Assembly (NCBI GenBank): GCA_014192545.1
Contig: BJHL01000001.1
Coordinates: 482,380 to 546,379 of the forward strand
Length of the DNA stretch: 64,000 nucleotides
Origin: Phycisphaerae bacterium
Lineage (GTDB): Bacteria > Planctomycetota > Phycisphaerae > Phycisphaerales > UBA1924
Direction of reading: 5' to 3'
Below are positions 19,862-28,375 of the stretch, in pieces. Below the pieces are notes generated by a model. It was given only the letters and a program-made list of their open reading frames with translations. It searched no databases and was not told where the DNA came from. Numbering within the stretch: position 1 is the first letter of the stretch; each line of letters begins with the position of its first letter. Position numbers and translations under genes: made by a program.

Positions 19862-20488
19862 TTAGGGCACTTCGTGCTCCAATTTTGCTGAGCGAGAGAT
19901 TTTCTCGAGCAGCTGGAACCGAAGTTCGGCGGACTTTGCTTCGGACGAGTCGGGTGGAAGCAACTTGAGCAATTGGCCGTGAATCCAGACTCGTCCGATC
20001 GCGACTTGGACGTACGTTGATGGTATCGACTTGGCAGGATCAACACCCAGATCACGACGCATGGACTTCATCGCGCCGGCGAATACAGCGTCAACTTTGT
20101 TGAGCAGGGCTAGCTTTTGCTCATTGTTCTGAAATTGCGGACAGAGCCGCAATGCTGCGTCAATGGCATGCAGCGGCTCCGTGACTTTTCGAATGACCAC
20201 GCCGTCGAAAGCGAGCGTTACCTCATCAAAATTGACGTATTTGAGTTGATGGAAGTGTTCACTGTCGGTCGCGAGCAACGAAGTGCAAGTATTACTGAGC
20301 GTCTCACTGCATTCGTCGACGCGAGGTGTGGACCAGAATGTCCGGGCACACGCTTTGGCTTGTTCTTGTGCTTCCGTCGATGCGGACTCGCGAGCAGTAA
20401 CATCGGGTGATGGATGGGCTTGATCTTTGCAAGAAGCGAAGACACAAATCGGCAATGCGAGCAGCGGCAGCAAGAAGCGGTGTTGCAA
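19862..20488 (-). CDS. Lipoprotein of unknown function
   Basis: 208 residues. It starts at a TTG at 20488 supported by AAGGAG 9 bases upstream. The signal peptide has lipobox VFASC. The mature part is hydrophilic with several Cys (CARTFW, DECSETLSNTC, LRLC) and no recognised domain. It is convergent with atpD. Base composition is less GC-rich than its neighbours, with A/T-ending codons common, which may indicate weak expression or transfer. Confidence 0.7.
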   Translation of the reverse strand: MQHRFLLPLLALPICVFASCKDQAHPSPDVTARESASTEAQEQAKACARTFWSTPRVDECSETLSNTCTSLLATDSEHFHQLKYVNFDEVTLAFDGVVIRKVTEPLHAIDAALRLCPQFQNNEQKLALLNKVDAVFAGAMKSMRRDLGVDPAKSIPSTYVQVAIGRVWIHGQLLKLLPPDSSEAKSAELRFQLLEKISRSAKLEHEVP

Positions 20489-20637
20489 GACAATTCTCCT
20501 TGAAAAGTCGCGGGTTGCACAGGCGTTTTCCCCTGTCCTTGTGGGTGGCTAAGCGATGAATATGCTTCGTAATCGACGGTATGTGCGGCTGGAACGTGGG
20601 AACTTGACTGGCGGATGGGGAGTCAATTCAATTGCGT

Positions 20638-21636
20638 ATGGCTTTGATACAGGTACAACAACTGACCAAGCGGTTTGCTTCGCGAGGCGATAGCGGTGTG
20701 CGCGAGATTGTCGCGGTGGATGGGGTGACGTTTAGCGTGCAGCCTGGCGAAGTGGTGGGGTTTTTGGGGCCTAATGGTGCGGGCAAGAGTACCACTATGA
20801 AAATGATCACGGGGTTTTTGTCGCCTACGTCGGGCTCGGCGAAGGTCGCCGGGTTTGATGTGCAGACGCAGACGCGCGAGGCGCAGCGTGAGCTAGGGTA
20901 TTTGCCGGAAGGTGCGCCGGCGTATCCGGACATGACGCCTGAGAGCTTTTTGGCGTTTTGTGCGGATGCGCGCGGGATGAAGGGGGAGGCGAAGAAGAAG
21001 GCCATTGAGAAGGCCGTGTCGCGAACGAATTTGCAGGGGGTTTTGCGGCAGAGCGTGGAGACGCTGAGCAAGGGATTCAAACGGCGGGTGGGGCTGGCGC
21101 AGGCGATTATGCATGAGCCACGGGTGCTGATTATGGATGAGCCCACTGACGGGCTTGATCCGAATCAGAAGCATGAGGTGCGGGCGCTGATTCGTGAGAT
21201 GGCGCGTGAGGGTGGCAGCGAGAAGGGGAAGGCGATTGTGCTGAGCACGCACATTCTGGAAGAAGTGGATGCGGTCTGTTCGCGCGTGGTGATGATTGCG
21301 AAGGGGAAACTTGTTGCAGATTGCTCGCCGGCGGAGTTGCTCGCGAAGAGCCGGTATCACAATGCGGTGACGGTGACGGTGCGGACGCCTGCGGGGGCAC
21401 GGGTGCGGGAAGATTTGATGGGGCTGGCAGGGGTGAAGAATGTGGAGATAGCAGAAGACCAGACGCGCGAGGGAGCCGCGACGAGTTGGACGGCGGTGCC
21501 TCACGAGGCGGATTTGGGTGCAGCACTGGCGCCGAAGATTTTGGAATTGTGCAAGCAGCGTGGGTGGAATGTGGATGCGATTCGGATGGAGACGGGGCGG
21601 CTGGATGATGTGTTTAGGGAGATGACGGTGGGGTAG
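20638..21636 (+). CDS. ABC transporter ATPase, GldA/CcmA-like
   Basis: 332 residues: Walker A GPNGAGKSTTMKMI, GYLPEGAPAYPDMT, the signature LSKGFKRRVGLAQAI, Walker B VLIMDEPTDGLDPNQ and the His loop STHILEEVD. A C-terminal domain of about 110 residues follows, as in GldA-type exporters. With the next two genes it forms a GldA-GldF-GldG-like set, which drives gliding in Bacteroidetes but is widespread in non-gliding bacteria with unknown substrate. The ATG at 20638 is preferred over the TTG at 20632. Confidence 0.9.
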   Translation: MALIQVQQLTKRFASRGDSGVREIVAVDGVTFSVQPGEVVGFLGPNGAGKSTTMKMITGFLSPTSGSAKVAGFDVQTQTREAQRELGYLPEGAPAYPDMTPESFLAFCADARGMKGEAKKKAIEKAVSRTNLQGVLRQSVETLSKGFKRRVGLAQAIMHEPRVLIMDEPTDGLDPNQKHEVRALIREMAREGGSEKGKAIVLSTHILEEVDAVCSRVVMIAKGKLVADCSPAELLAKSRYHNAVTVTVRTPAGARVREDLMGLAGVKNVEIAEDQTREGAATSWTAVPHEADLGAALAPKILELCKQRGWNVDAIRMETGRLDDVFREMTVG

Positions 21637-21644
21637 AAGGCATT

Positions 21645-21704
21645 GGGGACTGGGGACTGGGGACTGGGGACTGGGGACTGGGGACTGGGGACTGGGCATT
21701 AGGG
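21645..21704. repeat. Seven perfect GGGGACT heptamers, ending GGGCATTAGGG
   Basis: Seven exact 7-base units begin nine bases after the ATPase stop codon and lie inside an apparent operon, 46 bases before the permease start. A short segment related to the GAAGT octamer family (ACTTCGTTACTTC) follows at 21716-21740. Confidence 0.9.
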
Positions 21705-21750
21705 TAAAGGCGGAGACTTCGTTACTTCTTTACTGCTTCTGGAGGTTCAT

Positions 21751-22482
21751 GTGGCTGGATGGAATGCGGTATTCAAGCGGGAGTTTGCGGGGTATTTTGC
21801 GACGCCCGTGGCTCTGGTTTTTATTGTGATTTTTTTGGTGTTGGCGGGGGTGTTTACGTTTGAGCTGGGCGGATTTTTTAATCGCGGGCAGGCGGATTTG
21901 CGGCCATTCTTTGATTTTCATCCGTGGTTGTATCTGTTTCTGGTGCCTGCGGTCGCGATGCGGTTGTGGGCCGAGGAGCGGCGGACGGGGACGATGGAGC
22001 TTTTGCTGACGCTGCCTATCGCGCCGTTTGGGGCGGTGCTCGGAAAGTTCCTGGCGGCGTGGGCGTTTGTGGGGCTTGCGCTGGCGCTGACGTTTCCGAT
22101 TTGGTGGAGCGTGAACTTTTTGGGTGAGCCCGACAACGGCGCGATTTTCTCGGGGTATGTGGGCAGTTTGCTGATGGCGGGCGGATTTTTGGCTATTGGT
22201 AGCGTGATGAGTGCGTGCACCAAGAGTCAGGTGGTGGCGTTCATCTTGACCATTGTGGTGTGTCTGGTGTTGCTGCTGGCGGGGCTGGGGCCTGTGGTGA
22301 ATTTCATCAAGGGATGGATGCCAGCGGGGGTGGTGGATGCGATTACGGGGCTGAGCTTTTTGACGCGGTTTGAGAACATCAGCCGAGGCGTGATTGAGCT
22401 GCGGGATGTGTTGTATTTTGTCTCGCTGATGGGGGTGAGTTTGGTGGTGACGACGTGGGTGCTGGAAAGCAAAAGGCACTAG
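21751..22482 (+). CDS. ABC transporter permease, GldF-like
   Basis: 243 residues, ABC-2 type, with six hydrophobic segments. It starts at a GTG at 21751 with GGAGG just upstream. The KREFAGYFATPVA opening and WAEERRTGTMELLLTLPI motif are typical of GldF/NosY-type permeases. The stop codon TAG is part of the heptamer repeat that follows (CACTAGGGACTGGGG). It forms the membrane channel for the preceding ATPase. Confidence 0.9.
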   Translation: MAGWNAVFKREFAGYFATPVALVFIVIFLVLAGVFTFELGGFFNRGQADLRPFFDFHPWLYLFLVPAVAMRLWAEERRTGTMELLLTLPIAPFGAVLGKFLAAWAFVGLALALTFPIWWSVNFLGEPDNGAIFSGYVGSLLMAGGFLAIGSVMSACTKSQVVAFILTIVVCLVLLLAGLGPVVNFIKGWMPAGVVDAITGLSFLTRFENISRGVIELRDVLYFVSLMGVSLVVTTWVLESKRH

Positions 22483-22568
22483 GGACTGGGGACTGGGCAT
22501 TAGGGGGAAGGCACTTCGGCACTTCGGCACTTCGGCACCTCGTACTTCGCACTCTGGCACTTCTGGAC
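22475..22568. repeat. Two repeat types between the permease and GldG-like genes
   Basis: A GGGACTGGGGACTGGGCATT segment supplies the permease stop codon. It is followed by GGCACTTC octamers (three exact, then degenerate to about 22568), filling the whole gap up to the next start codon. Confidence 0.75.
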
Positions 22569-22575
22569 TTACACC

Positions 22576-24477
22576 ATGACTCGCAAACTTGGATTAGCTC
22601 TTGCGGTTGTTCTGGCGCTTGTGGCGTTTGTCGCTTTCAATGTGGTCACGGGGCGGGTGCTGAGCGGGGCGCGGGTTGACGTGACGCAGAACAAGCAGTT
22701 CACGTTGACGACGGGTAGCCGGGCGATTGCAAAAAGTCCGGTTGAGCCGGTGAAGCTGAAGTTTTATTACACGCCGGATTTTGCGCGCGGGCAGGCGGTG
22801 ATTGAGACGTATGCGAAGCGCGTGCAGGAGATGCTGGAGGAGTATGCGCGCGAGAGCGGCGGCAAGGTGACGCTGGAGATCATCAATCCGAAGGCCGACA
22901 CGCCCGAGGAGGATGCGGCGGTGGCGGCGGGGCTGACGGGTGTGCCGGCGGGGCCTGGGGGTGAGGCGTTTTACTTTGGACTGGTAGGCACGAACACGAT
23001 TGACACGCGCGAGGTGATTGCGTTCTTTGATCCGTCGAAGGAAGAGTTTCTGGAGTATGACATCAGCAAGTTGCTGAGCAGTTTGGCGAACCCCAAGAAG
23101 CGGACGGTTGGTTGGATCAGCAATTTGCAGTTGGAAGGCGGATACACGATCAATCCGCAGACGCGGCAGCCATCGCCCACGCGGCAGTGGGCGGTGTTGG
23201 ATGAGATCAAGCAGTTGTACACCGTGAAGAAGCTGGATGCGAACATTGTCGCGATTCCCGATGACATTGATGTGCTGATGGTGGTGCACCCCAAGGGACT
23301 TGGGGACAGTGCGCAGTATGCGATTGATCAGTTTGTTTTGCGGGGCGGGCGGCTGATGTTGTTTGTTGATCCGCTGTGCGAGATGGAAACGGGTGAGCCG
23401 GGGATGGATGCTTCGCAGCGGTCGAGCTCGCTGCCTGCGCTCTTGAGTGCGTGGGGCGTGGAAGTGCCGACGGATCAGTTGGCGGCAGATCAGGACATTG
23501 CGCTGCGGGTGATGGTGGGCAGCCGAAACAATCCAGAGCAGGTACCTTATGTGTTGTGGCTGGAAGCCAAGGGGGATTCACTCGCGAAGGATGATGCGAT
23601 TACGGGGCAAGTGAAGAACGTGAACTTTGCGAGCGCAGGCGTGCTGAAGAGTTTGCCCAAGGTTGAAGGTGAAACGCGCGCGGTGACGGTGACGCCCATC
23701 ATTACAACATCGGCACGCGGCGCGACGATGAGCACGGTGACGCTGGGGATGCAGCCGGACCCCAAGAAGATGTTTGCGGAGTTTGTGCCGGGTTCAGAGA
23801 AATTGACGCTGGCGGCGAGGTTGTCGGGCAAGGCGAAGACGGCGTTTATCGGCGGGCCGCCCGCGAATGCGGATGGGCAGCCGATTGCTGATGCGGCGAG
23901 CCAGATCAAGGAAAGCGCGAGCGGCATCAATGTGCTGGTGTTTACGGATGTGGATGTGCTTGGCGACCGGATGTGGATGCAGGAGCAGAACTTTTTGGGG
24001 ATGCGGAGCATTCGCAAACTGGCGGACAACAGCGACATGACGCTGGCGGCGGTGGACAACTTTGCGGGATCGGATGATTTGATTGCGGTGCGGGCACGGC
24101 AGAAGAGTGCGAGGCCGTTCACGCGCGTGCAGGAGATTCAGCGCACGGCGGAGCAGAAGTATCAGAAGGAAGAGGTTGCGCTGAACAAGAAACTGGAAGA
24201 GACGCAGCAGCGATTGACGCAGTTGCAGACGCAGCAGGGCGATGCGCAGACCGGCGGGCTGGTGTTGACGCCTGAGCAGCAGGCGGAAGTTGACAAGTTC
24301 CGCAAGGAAATGGTTTCGACGCGGGCGGAACTTCGCAACGTGAAACGCGGGCTGCGAGAGGACATCGAGAAACTTGATACAACGATGCGCGTGGTGAATA
24401 TCGCGGCGATGCCGCTGGGAGTGATTGGGGCGGCGCTGGTGATTTGGGGGATTCGCAGCGTGCGGCGGCGGGGGTGA
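22576..24477 (+). CDS. GldG-like ABC transporter auxiliary protein
   Basis: 633 residues. An N-terminal membrane helix (LGLALAVVLALVAFVAFNVV) is followed by VDVTQNKQFTLTTGSRAI, the hallmark of the ABC_transp_aux/GldG family, then a large extracytoplasmic domain. At about 525-595 is a coiled coil (EIQRTAEQKYQKEEVALNKK, LEETQQRLTQLQ), and a C-terminal membrane helix (VVNIAAMPLGVIGAALVIWG) ends the protein in RSVRRRG. The topology, with both ends in the membrane, is as expected. It is the third gene of the ABC set. Confidence 0.88.
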   Translation: MTRKLGLALAVVLALVAFVAFNVVTGRVLSGARVDVTQNKQFTLTTGSRAIAKSPVEPVKLKFYYTPDFARGQAVIETYAKRVQEMLEEYARESGGKVTLEIINPKADTPEEDAAVAAGLTGVPAGPGGEAFYFGLVGTNTIDTREVIAFFDPSKEEFLEYDISKLLSSLANPKKRTVGWISNLQLEGGYTINPQTRQPSPTRQWAVLDEIKQLYTVKKLDANIVAIPDDIDVLMVVHPKGLGDSAQYAIDQFVLRGGRLMLFVDPLCEMETGEPGMDASQRSSSLPALLSAWGVEVPTDQLAADQDIALRVMVGSRNNPEQVPYVLWLEAKGDSLAKDDAITGQVKNVNFASAGVLKSLPKVEGETRAVTVTPIITTSARGATMSTVTLGMQPDPKKMFAEFVPGSEKLTLAARLSGKAKTAFIGGPPANADGQPIADAASQIKESASGINVLVFTDVDVLGDRMWMQEQNFLGMRSIRKLADNSDMTLAAVDNFAGSDDLIAVRARQKSARPFTRVQEIQRTAEQKYQKEEVALNKKLEETQQRLTQLQTQQGDAQTGGLVLTPEQQAEVDKFRKEMVSTRAELRNVKRGLREDIEKLDTTMRVVNIAAMPLGVIGAALVIWGIRSVRRRG

Positions 24478-24521
24478 ACGTTGAAGCCGTGATGGTCAAG
24501 GCGTGAGTATGCTGGGCTGCT

Positions 24522-25100
24522 ATGAAGTATGTTGATCCAAGGCCGGTTGAGTTGGTGACGCCGCGGCTGGTGCTGCGGAATTTTGTGATGGAGGATGTCG
24601 CGCGGGTTGCGGAGATTGCGAATGACCCGCGCGTGGCGGACACGGTATTGAGCATTGCGATGCCGTATGAGGTATCACATGCGGAGGAGTTTTGGAAGAA
24701 GCAAGATGTGTGGTGGCGCGAGGGGAAGGCGTTTGTGTTTGCGATTGCGAAGCGCGGCGTAGAGGGGAGTGAGGGAATCGTTGGGTTTACCGGGCTGCAT
24801 GTGCGCGGGGCGGATGACAGTGCCGAGCTTGGATATTGGTTGGGGCATGCGTATTGGAATTTGGGTTACGCGACCGAAGCAGCGCGGGCGATTTGTGAGT
24901 GGGGGTTTGCGACGCGCGGGCTGCACCGGATATTTGCGCATCACATGGCGAACAACCCGGCGAGCGGGCGCGTGATGGAGAAGCTGGGCATGCAGCACGA
25001 GGGATTGCTGCGCGAGCATGTGAAGAAGGGGAGTGAGTATCGGGATGTGCATGTGTTTGGGGTTTTGAAAAGGGATTGGGGATTGGGGATTGGGCATTAG
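24522..25100 (+). CDS. GNAT-family N-acetyltransferase, RimJ/RimL-like
   Basis: 192 residues: LVTPRLVLRNFVMEDVARVA at the start, AELGYWLGHAYWNLGYATEA (acetyl-CoA pyrophosphate loop region) and HHMANNPASGRVMEKLGM. These are standard RimJ/RimL-type N-terminal or small-molecule acetyltransferase features. The last nine residues, RDWGLGIGH, and the stop codon are encoded by the GGGGATT repeat array, so the C-terminus is repeat-derived. Confidence 0.88.
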   Translation: MKYVDPRPVELVTPRLVLRNFVMEDVARVAEIANDPRVADTVLSIAMPYEVSHAEEFWKKQDVWWREGKAFVFAIAKRGVEGSEGIVGFTGLHVRGADDSAELGYWLGHAYWNLGYATEAARAICEWGFATRGLHRIFAHHMANNPASGRVMEKLGMQHEGLLREHVKKGSEYRDVHVFGVLKRDWGLGIGH

Positions 25101-25102
25101 GG
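25073..25102. repeat. GGGGATT heptamer array coding the GNAT C-terminus
   Basis: Three GGGATTG-type units, then GGGCATTAGGG. The terminal CATTAG gives His-stop of the preceding gene. Confidence 0.8.
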
Positions 25103-25238
25103 CATGGGGCTCGATAACTGTTTGGTTGCGCATGGTGTGCGCGAAAGTGTCCACAATGGGTCCACAAACGGGCGGCTTCGGCGAGATAGTGGGGATTTGG
25201 CGTTGCCTTTGGGCGGTTTTGCGATAGGCTGTTGCCGC

Positions 25239-25601
25239 ATGGATGCCGTGAATACGAATCCTCTTTCGTTTCGGTTGGCGAGCGCGTATGGCGTGACGCC
25301 CAAGGCTGGCGTGAACGTTGCCGGTAAGGTGGCTGGCTCTGTTGCAGGGTCGGCGTCCCCCACTTCTTCGAATGCGGCGGGTGCGATCATGTCGACGCGG
25401 ACTGATCGCGTGGATGAGACGCTGGCGCGGATTCGGCCGCTGGTTGGGGCGACGGTGCCGGGGGCGATTGATTTTTCGGCGAGTGTGCCACAGCAGAGCA
25501 GCGGGCTGGGGGGCGGGCTGGCGATGTATCGGCATCCGTACGACAAGAACGTGGCGGCGACGGGTGTGGAAAGTGGCAAGGCGATTGATGTGACAGGGTG
25601 A
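25239..25601 (+). CDS. Small protein of unknown function
   Basis: 120 residues from an ATG at 25239. It has a Gly/Ala/Ser/Val-rich middle, then STRTDRVDETLARIRPLVGA, a PGAIDF segment, and an ending MYRHPYDKNVAATGVESGKA then IDVTG. The coding pattern (strong G/C in third positions, ordered C-terminus) suggests a real gene. The family was not recognised, and there is no signal peptide or membrane segment. The start is not supported by a Shine-Dalgarno. Confidence 0.55.
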   Translation: MDAVNTNPLSFRLASAYGVTPKAGVNVAGKVAGSVAGSASPTSSNAAGAIMSTRTDRVDETLARIRPLVGATVPGAIDFSASVPQQSSGLGGGLAMYRHPYDKNVAATGVESGKAIDVTG

Positions 25602-25611
25602 TTGTGCGTGG

Positions 25612-25676
25612 TGGCACGGGCTTTTAGCGTGTGCGTTTGCTGCTTTGGGAACAGGCTAAAGGCCTGTTCCACCGAT
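25612..25676. repeat. Two palindrome-family copies between the small protein and the YeiH-like gene
   Basis: A half copy (GGTGGCACGGGCTTTTAGC) is followed by a full palindrome with arms GGAACAGGC/GCCTGTTCC and a CACC tail at about 25648-25673. The arms differ from the GCACGGGCT copies but the layout is the same. Confidence 0.55.
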
Positions 25677-25693
25677 TGAAAACTCGCTGGGCA

Positions 25694-26674
25694 CTACCTG
25701 AGGACGAGCGCGGTCGCTGAGGCGAGGATCAGCCAGAGGATGATCGCTTGCGCGAGTGCGCGCCAGCCCATTCCTTTCAGGGCGGCTTTGCTGACGGCGG
25801 CGCCGATGAGGAAGAGGGCGAGTTGGAAGCCGCAGGATGTGACGAGTTTGATTTCGCTGCTGAATTGTGCGAGGGCGGGGATGAGGGTGCGCAGCAGGCT
25901 GGCGAGAATGAACAAGCCAATGAACCAGGGCCATTGCATTTTGGGTTTGGCGGTTGCGTCAGTTTGCTGGCGATCGCGACGTGCGGCCCACCAGGCGGCG
26001 GCGAGGGTGATGGGGATGATCCACAAGACGCGTGTGAGTTTGACGACGTTGGCTTGGTCGAGGGCGGTGCTGGTTAGCGCATCAGGTGCATTCACAGCGT
26101 GATAGCCCTTGGCGACCGCGCTGACGCTCGCCATGTCGTGAATGGCGACGCCTGCCCATGTGCCGAAGGCGTGGTCGCTCAGGTGCAGTGCGTGGCCCAG
26201 GCTTGGCAGCGTGAAGACGCCGACGGCGTTGAGGGTGAAGACAACGGCGGTGGCCATGGCCATGTCGGAGCTTTTGGCGCGGATTGCGCTGCCGACGCTG
26301 GCGATGGCGCTGCCGCCGCAGATGGCGGTGCCGCTGGAGATGAGCAGGGAGAGGTCACGGCCTACGCCCAAGAGTTTGCCGAGCAGGAGGCCCAAGGCGA
26401 GAGCGCCGAAGATGGTGGCGATGGCGAGAGCGAGGCCGTCGATGGCGGCGTGGGCGAGTTGTGAGATGTCGAGGCGAAGTCCCAGGGCGACGATACAGGC
26501 TTGGAGGAGCCAGCGTGAGAGTGATTTGGTTTGGTTGGGCCAGCAGGTGAGGGAGAGCAGCGCGAAGACGATGCCGACGGCGAGGGCAATTGCGCCGGTG
26601 TAGGCGTTGGGCCAGGGGGCGGCGCAGAGGGCGGCGGCGAGGAGGAAGAGGGTTTGTTGGAGGCGTGGGGGCAA
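25694..26674 (-). CDS. YeiH-like UPF0324 membrane protein (putative anion/sulfate exporter)
   Basis: 326 residues and about ten hydrophobic segments. Family landmarks are GLRLDISQL near the third helix, ISSGTAICGGSAIASVGSAI (family signature), FGTWAGVAIHDMASVSA and the later TRVLWIIP. Relatives in the Cons_hypoth698 family are proposed to export sulfate or related anions, but the substrate is mostly unproven. The gene is followed closely by a repeat and sits upstream of queC on the other side of a palindrome. Confidence 0.88.
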   Translation of the reverse strand: MPPRLQQTLFLLAAALCAAPWPNAYTGAIALAVGIVFALLSLTCWPNQTKSLSRWLLQACIVALGLRLDISQLAHAAIDGLALAIATIFGALALGLLLGKLLGVGRDLSLLISSGTAICGGSAIASVGSAIRAKSSDMAMATAVVFTLNAVGVFTLPSLGHALHLSDHAFGTWAGVAIHDMASVSAVAKGYHAVNAPDALTSTALDQANVVKLTRVLWIIPITLAAAWWAARRDRQQTDATAKPKMQWPWFIGLFILASLLRTLIPALAQFSSEIKLVTSCGFQLALFLIGAAVSKAALKGMGWRALAQAIILWLILASATALVLR

Positions 26675-26690
26675 GAGCGGAGGTTAGTCG

Positions 26691-26715
26691 CACGGGCTGA
26701 AAGCCCGTGCCACCG
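26691..26715. repeat. Palindromic repeat (GCACGGGCT arms) between queC and the YeiH-like gene
   Basis: Arms GCACGGGCT/AGCCCGTGC, loop GAA, tail CACC. It has one difference from the copy at 17053. Confidence 0.75.
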
Positions 26716-26723
26716 GTTGCAAC

Positions 26724-27464
26724 TTAGGCGTAGCGCGTGGGGTCGGGAACGTCAGCGTGCAAGAAGCCTTCGCGGCGGATTTGGCAACTGTCGCAGTGGC
26801 CGCAGGCGAAGGTGCTGGAGTCGCGGGTGATGGGGTCGTAGCAACTGTGGGTGAGGGAGAAATCAACGCCCAGCGATGTGCCGGTGGTGATGATTTGGGC
26901 TTTGGTCATGTTGATGATGGGGGCGTGGATGCGGAGGCCTTGCTCGCGGTGAGCGGCCGCTTCAACGCCTAGTTTGGTTGCGAGATTCGCGGTGCGTTCA
27001 AAGCTCTCGATGAAGGCGGGCCGGCAGTCGGGGTAGCCTGAGTAGTCGACGGCGTTGACACCGATGTAGAGATCGCGGGCGGTGACAACTTCGGCGTAGC
27101 CGATGGCGAGGGAGAGGAACGTGAGGTTGCGCGCGGGGACGTAGGTGATGGGAATGGCGTCATCGTCGCGCGAGGTTGTGCTTGCGGTGGATTCGTCGTG
27201 GACGTCGCGGTCTTTGGGGACTTCGAGGGCGTCGCTGGTGAGAGCGGAGCCACCGATTGCGCGCAGGTCGAGGGGGATGATTTTGTGGGAGACGGCGCCG
27301 AGTTGTTTGGCGACGGCGGCGGCGGCGAGGAGTTCGTGGCGGTGGCGCTGGCCGTAGTCGATGGAGAGGGCGTGGACAGCAAAGCCGTCACGCTTGGCGC
27401 AGGCGAGGGTGACGGCGGAGTCGAGGCCGCCGGAAAGGAGGAGGATGGCTGAGGGAAGAGGCAT
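26724..27464 (-). CDS. queC: 7-cyano-7-deazaguanine (preQ0) synthase QueC
   Basis: 246 residues. The ATP-pyrophosphatase P-loop is [14 protein letters not shown], with [27 protein letters not shown] and [16 protein letters not shown]. The zinc-binding Cys cluster is CYDP and [14 protein letters not shown]. It converts 7-carboxy-7-deazaguanine to preQ0 for queuosine tRNA modification. The other que genes are not in the window. The ATG at 27464 lies inside the CCCTAATGCC heptamer repeat; since the P-loop starts at residue 7, no downstream start is possible. Confidence 0.95.
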   Translation of the reverse strand: MPLPSAILLLSGGLDSAVTLACAKRDGFAVHALSIDYGQRHRHELLAAAAVAKQLGAVSHKIIPLDLRAIGGSALTSDALEVPKDRDVHDESTASTTSRDDDAIPITYVPARNLTFLSLAIGYAEVVTARDLYIGVNAVDYSGYPDCRPAFIESFERTANLATKLGVEAAAHREQGLRIHAPIINMTKAQIITTGTSLGVDFSLTHSCYDPITRDSSTFACGHCDSCQIRREGFLHADVPDPTRYA

Positions 27465-27560
27465 TAGGGATTAGGGATTGGGGATTAGGGATTGGGCATT
27501 GGGGGGACGGGAACATCGGCTTGCGTTTACACCAATGCCCAATCCCCAATGCCTAGTCCC
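27461..27560. repeat. Two facing heptamer arrays between queC and trmB
   Basis: At 27461-27506 are GGGATTA/GGGATTG units ending GGGCATTGGGG. At 27532-27560 is the inverted version (ACCAATGCCCAATCCCC, then ATGCCTAGTCCC). The first supplies the queC start codon and the second the trmB stop codon. Confidence 0.8.
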
Positions 27561-28305
27561 TTTTCTTCAGCACACACGCGTGGGGCGGGCGGTCGACGCA
27601 CATTTTTCGTTCGTAGTTGGTGGCAACGGTTTGGCCTTCGCCGACCCATGCTGGCGGAGTGAAGGCGAGTTCGTCGAAGGGCTTGCTGGGCATGGGCCAG
27701 AGATCGCGCACTTGTTGGGGCACTTGCGTCCAGCGGTCGGGGTTGGTCCACACGTCAAAGTGTTCGCGGTCCCAGGCCCAGAGTTCGTCGTGGTCGGTCA
27801 CGATGCGGAGTTCGCCGCCTGGGATGAGGACGCGCCAGGCTTCGGCGAGGAAGCGGTGCTGGATGACGCGATTTTTGTGGTGCTTGGCTTTGGGCCAGGG
27901 ATCACTGAAGTACAGGTGAATGACGTGGGCGACGGCGTCTTGCACGCGCCAGCGGAGGAAGTCGCCGGCGTCGGTGTGCAACATGCGGACATTGGCGGCT
28001 TGGACGCGGCGCAGGCGGTCGGCGGTGTAGAGGTAGTACTCGCGGGCCCACTCGATGCCCAGGAAGTTGGTCGCGGGTTCGTGCTGGCTGGTTTCGAGGA
28101 TGAAGGTGCCTTTGCCGCAACCGATTTCGATTTCGAATCGGCGGGTTGGGTCTTTGAACCATGCGCGCGGGTCGAACTGTCCGGCGCGTGGACTGGACAT
28201 GGCAGCATCGGGCAGGGGCGGCAGTTCGCTGCCTGGGCCGATGGTGATGCCGATGGCGCCGAGGGCGTCGTCGAGAGTTCTGCCGCGACCGAGATCGAAG
28301 GACAT
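27553..28305 (-). CDS. trmB: tRNA (guanine-N7-)-methyltransferase TrmB
   Basis: 250 residues. The AdoMet motif is FEIEIGCGKGTF, followed by NFLGIEWAREYYLYTADR and the TrmB signature LYFSDPWPKAKHHKNR. Near the C-terminus are FDELAFTP and ATNYERK. It methylates G46 in the tRNA variable loop. A 45-residue N-terminal extension before the core is unremarkable. The stop codon lies in the inverted heptamer repeat. Confidence 0.93.
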   Translation of the reverse strand: MSFDLGRGRTLDDALGAIGITIGPGSELPPLPDAAMSSPRAGQFDPRAWFKDPTRRFEIEIGCGKGTFILETSQHEPATNFLGIEWAREYYLYTADRLRRVQAANVRMLHTDAGDFLRWRVQDAVAHVIHLYFSDPWPKAKHHKNRVIQHRFLAEAWRVLIPGGELRIVTDHDELWAWDREHFDVWTNPDRWTQVPQQVRDLWPMPSKPFDELAFTPPAWVGEGQTVATNYERKMCVDRPPHACVLKKRD

Positions 28306-28320
28306 GGGGGGCCTGGGGGA

Positions 28321-28375
28321 GGGGACGGAGAACGGAGAACGGGGAGCGGAGAACGGGGGGAGCGGGGGCGGGGGG
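28321..28375. repeat. GGAGAAC/GGGGAGC heptamer array between trmB and the thioredoxin-like gene
   Basis: Degenerate units GGGGACG, GAGAACG, GAGAACG, GGGAGCG, GAGAACG and then G-rich sequence, ending at the stop codon of the thioredoxin-like gene. It is the same family as 6446-6509. Confidence 0.65.
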
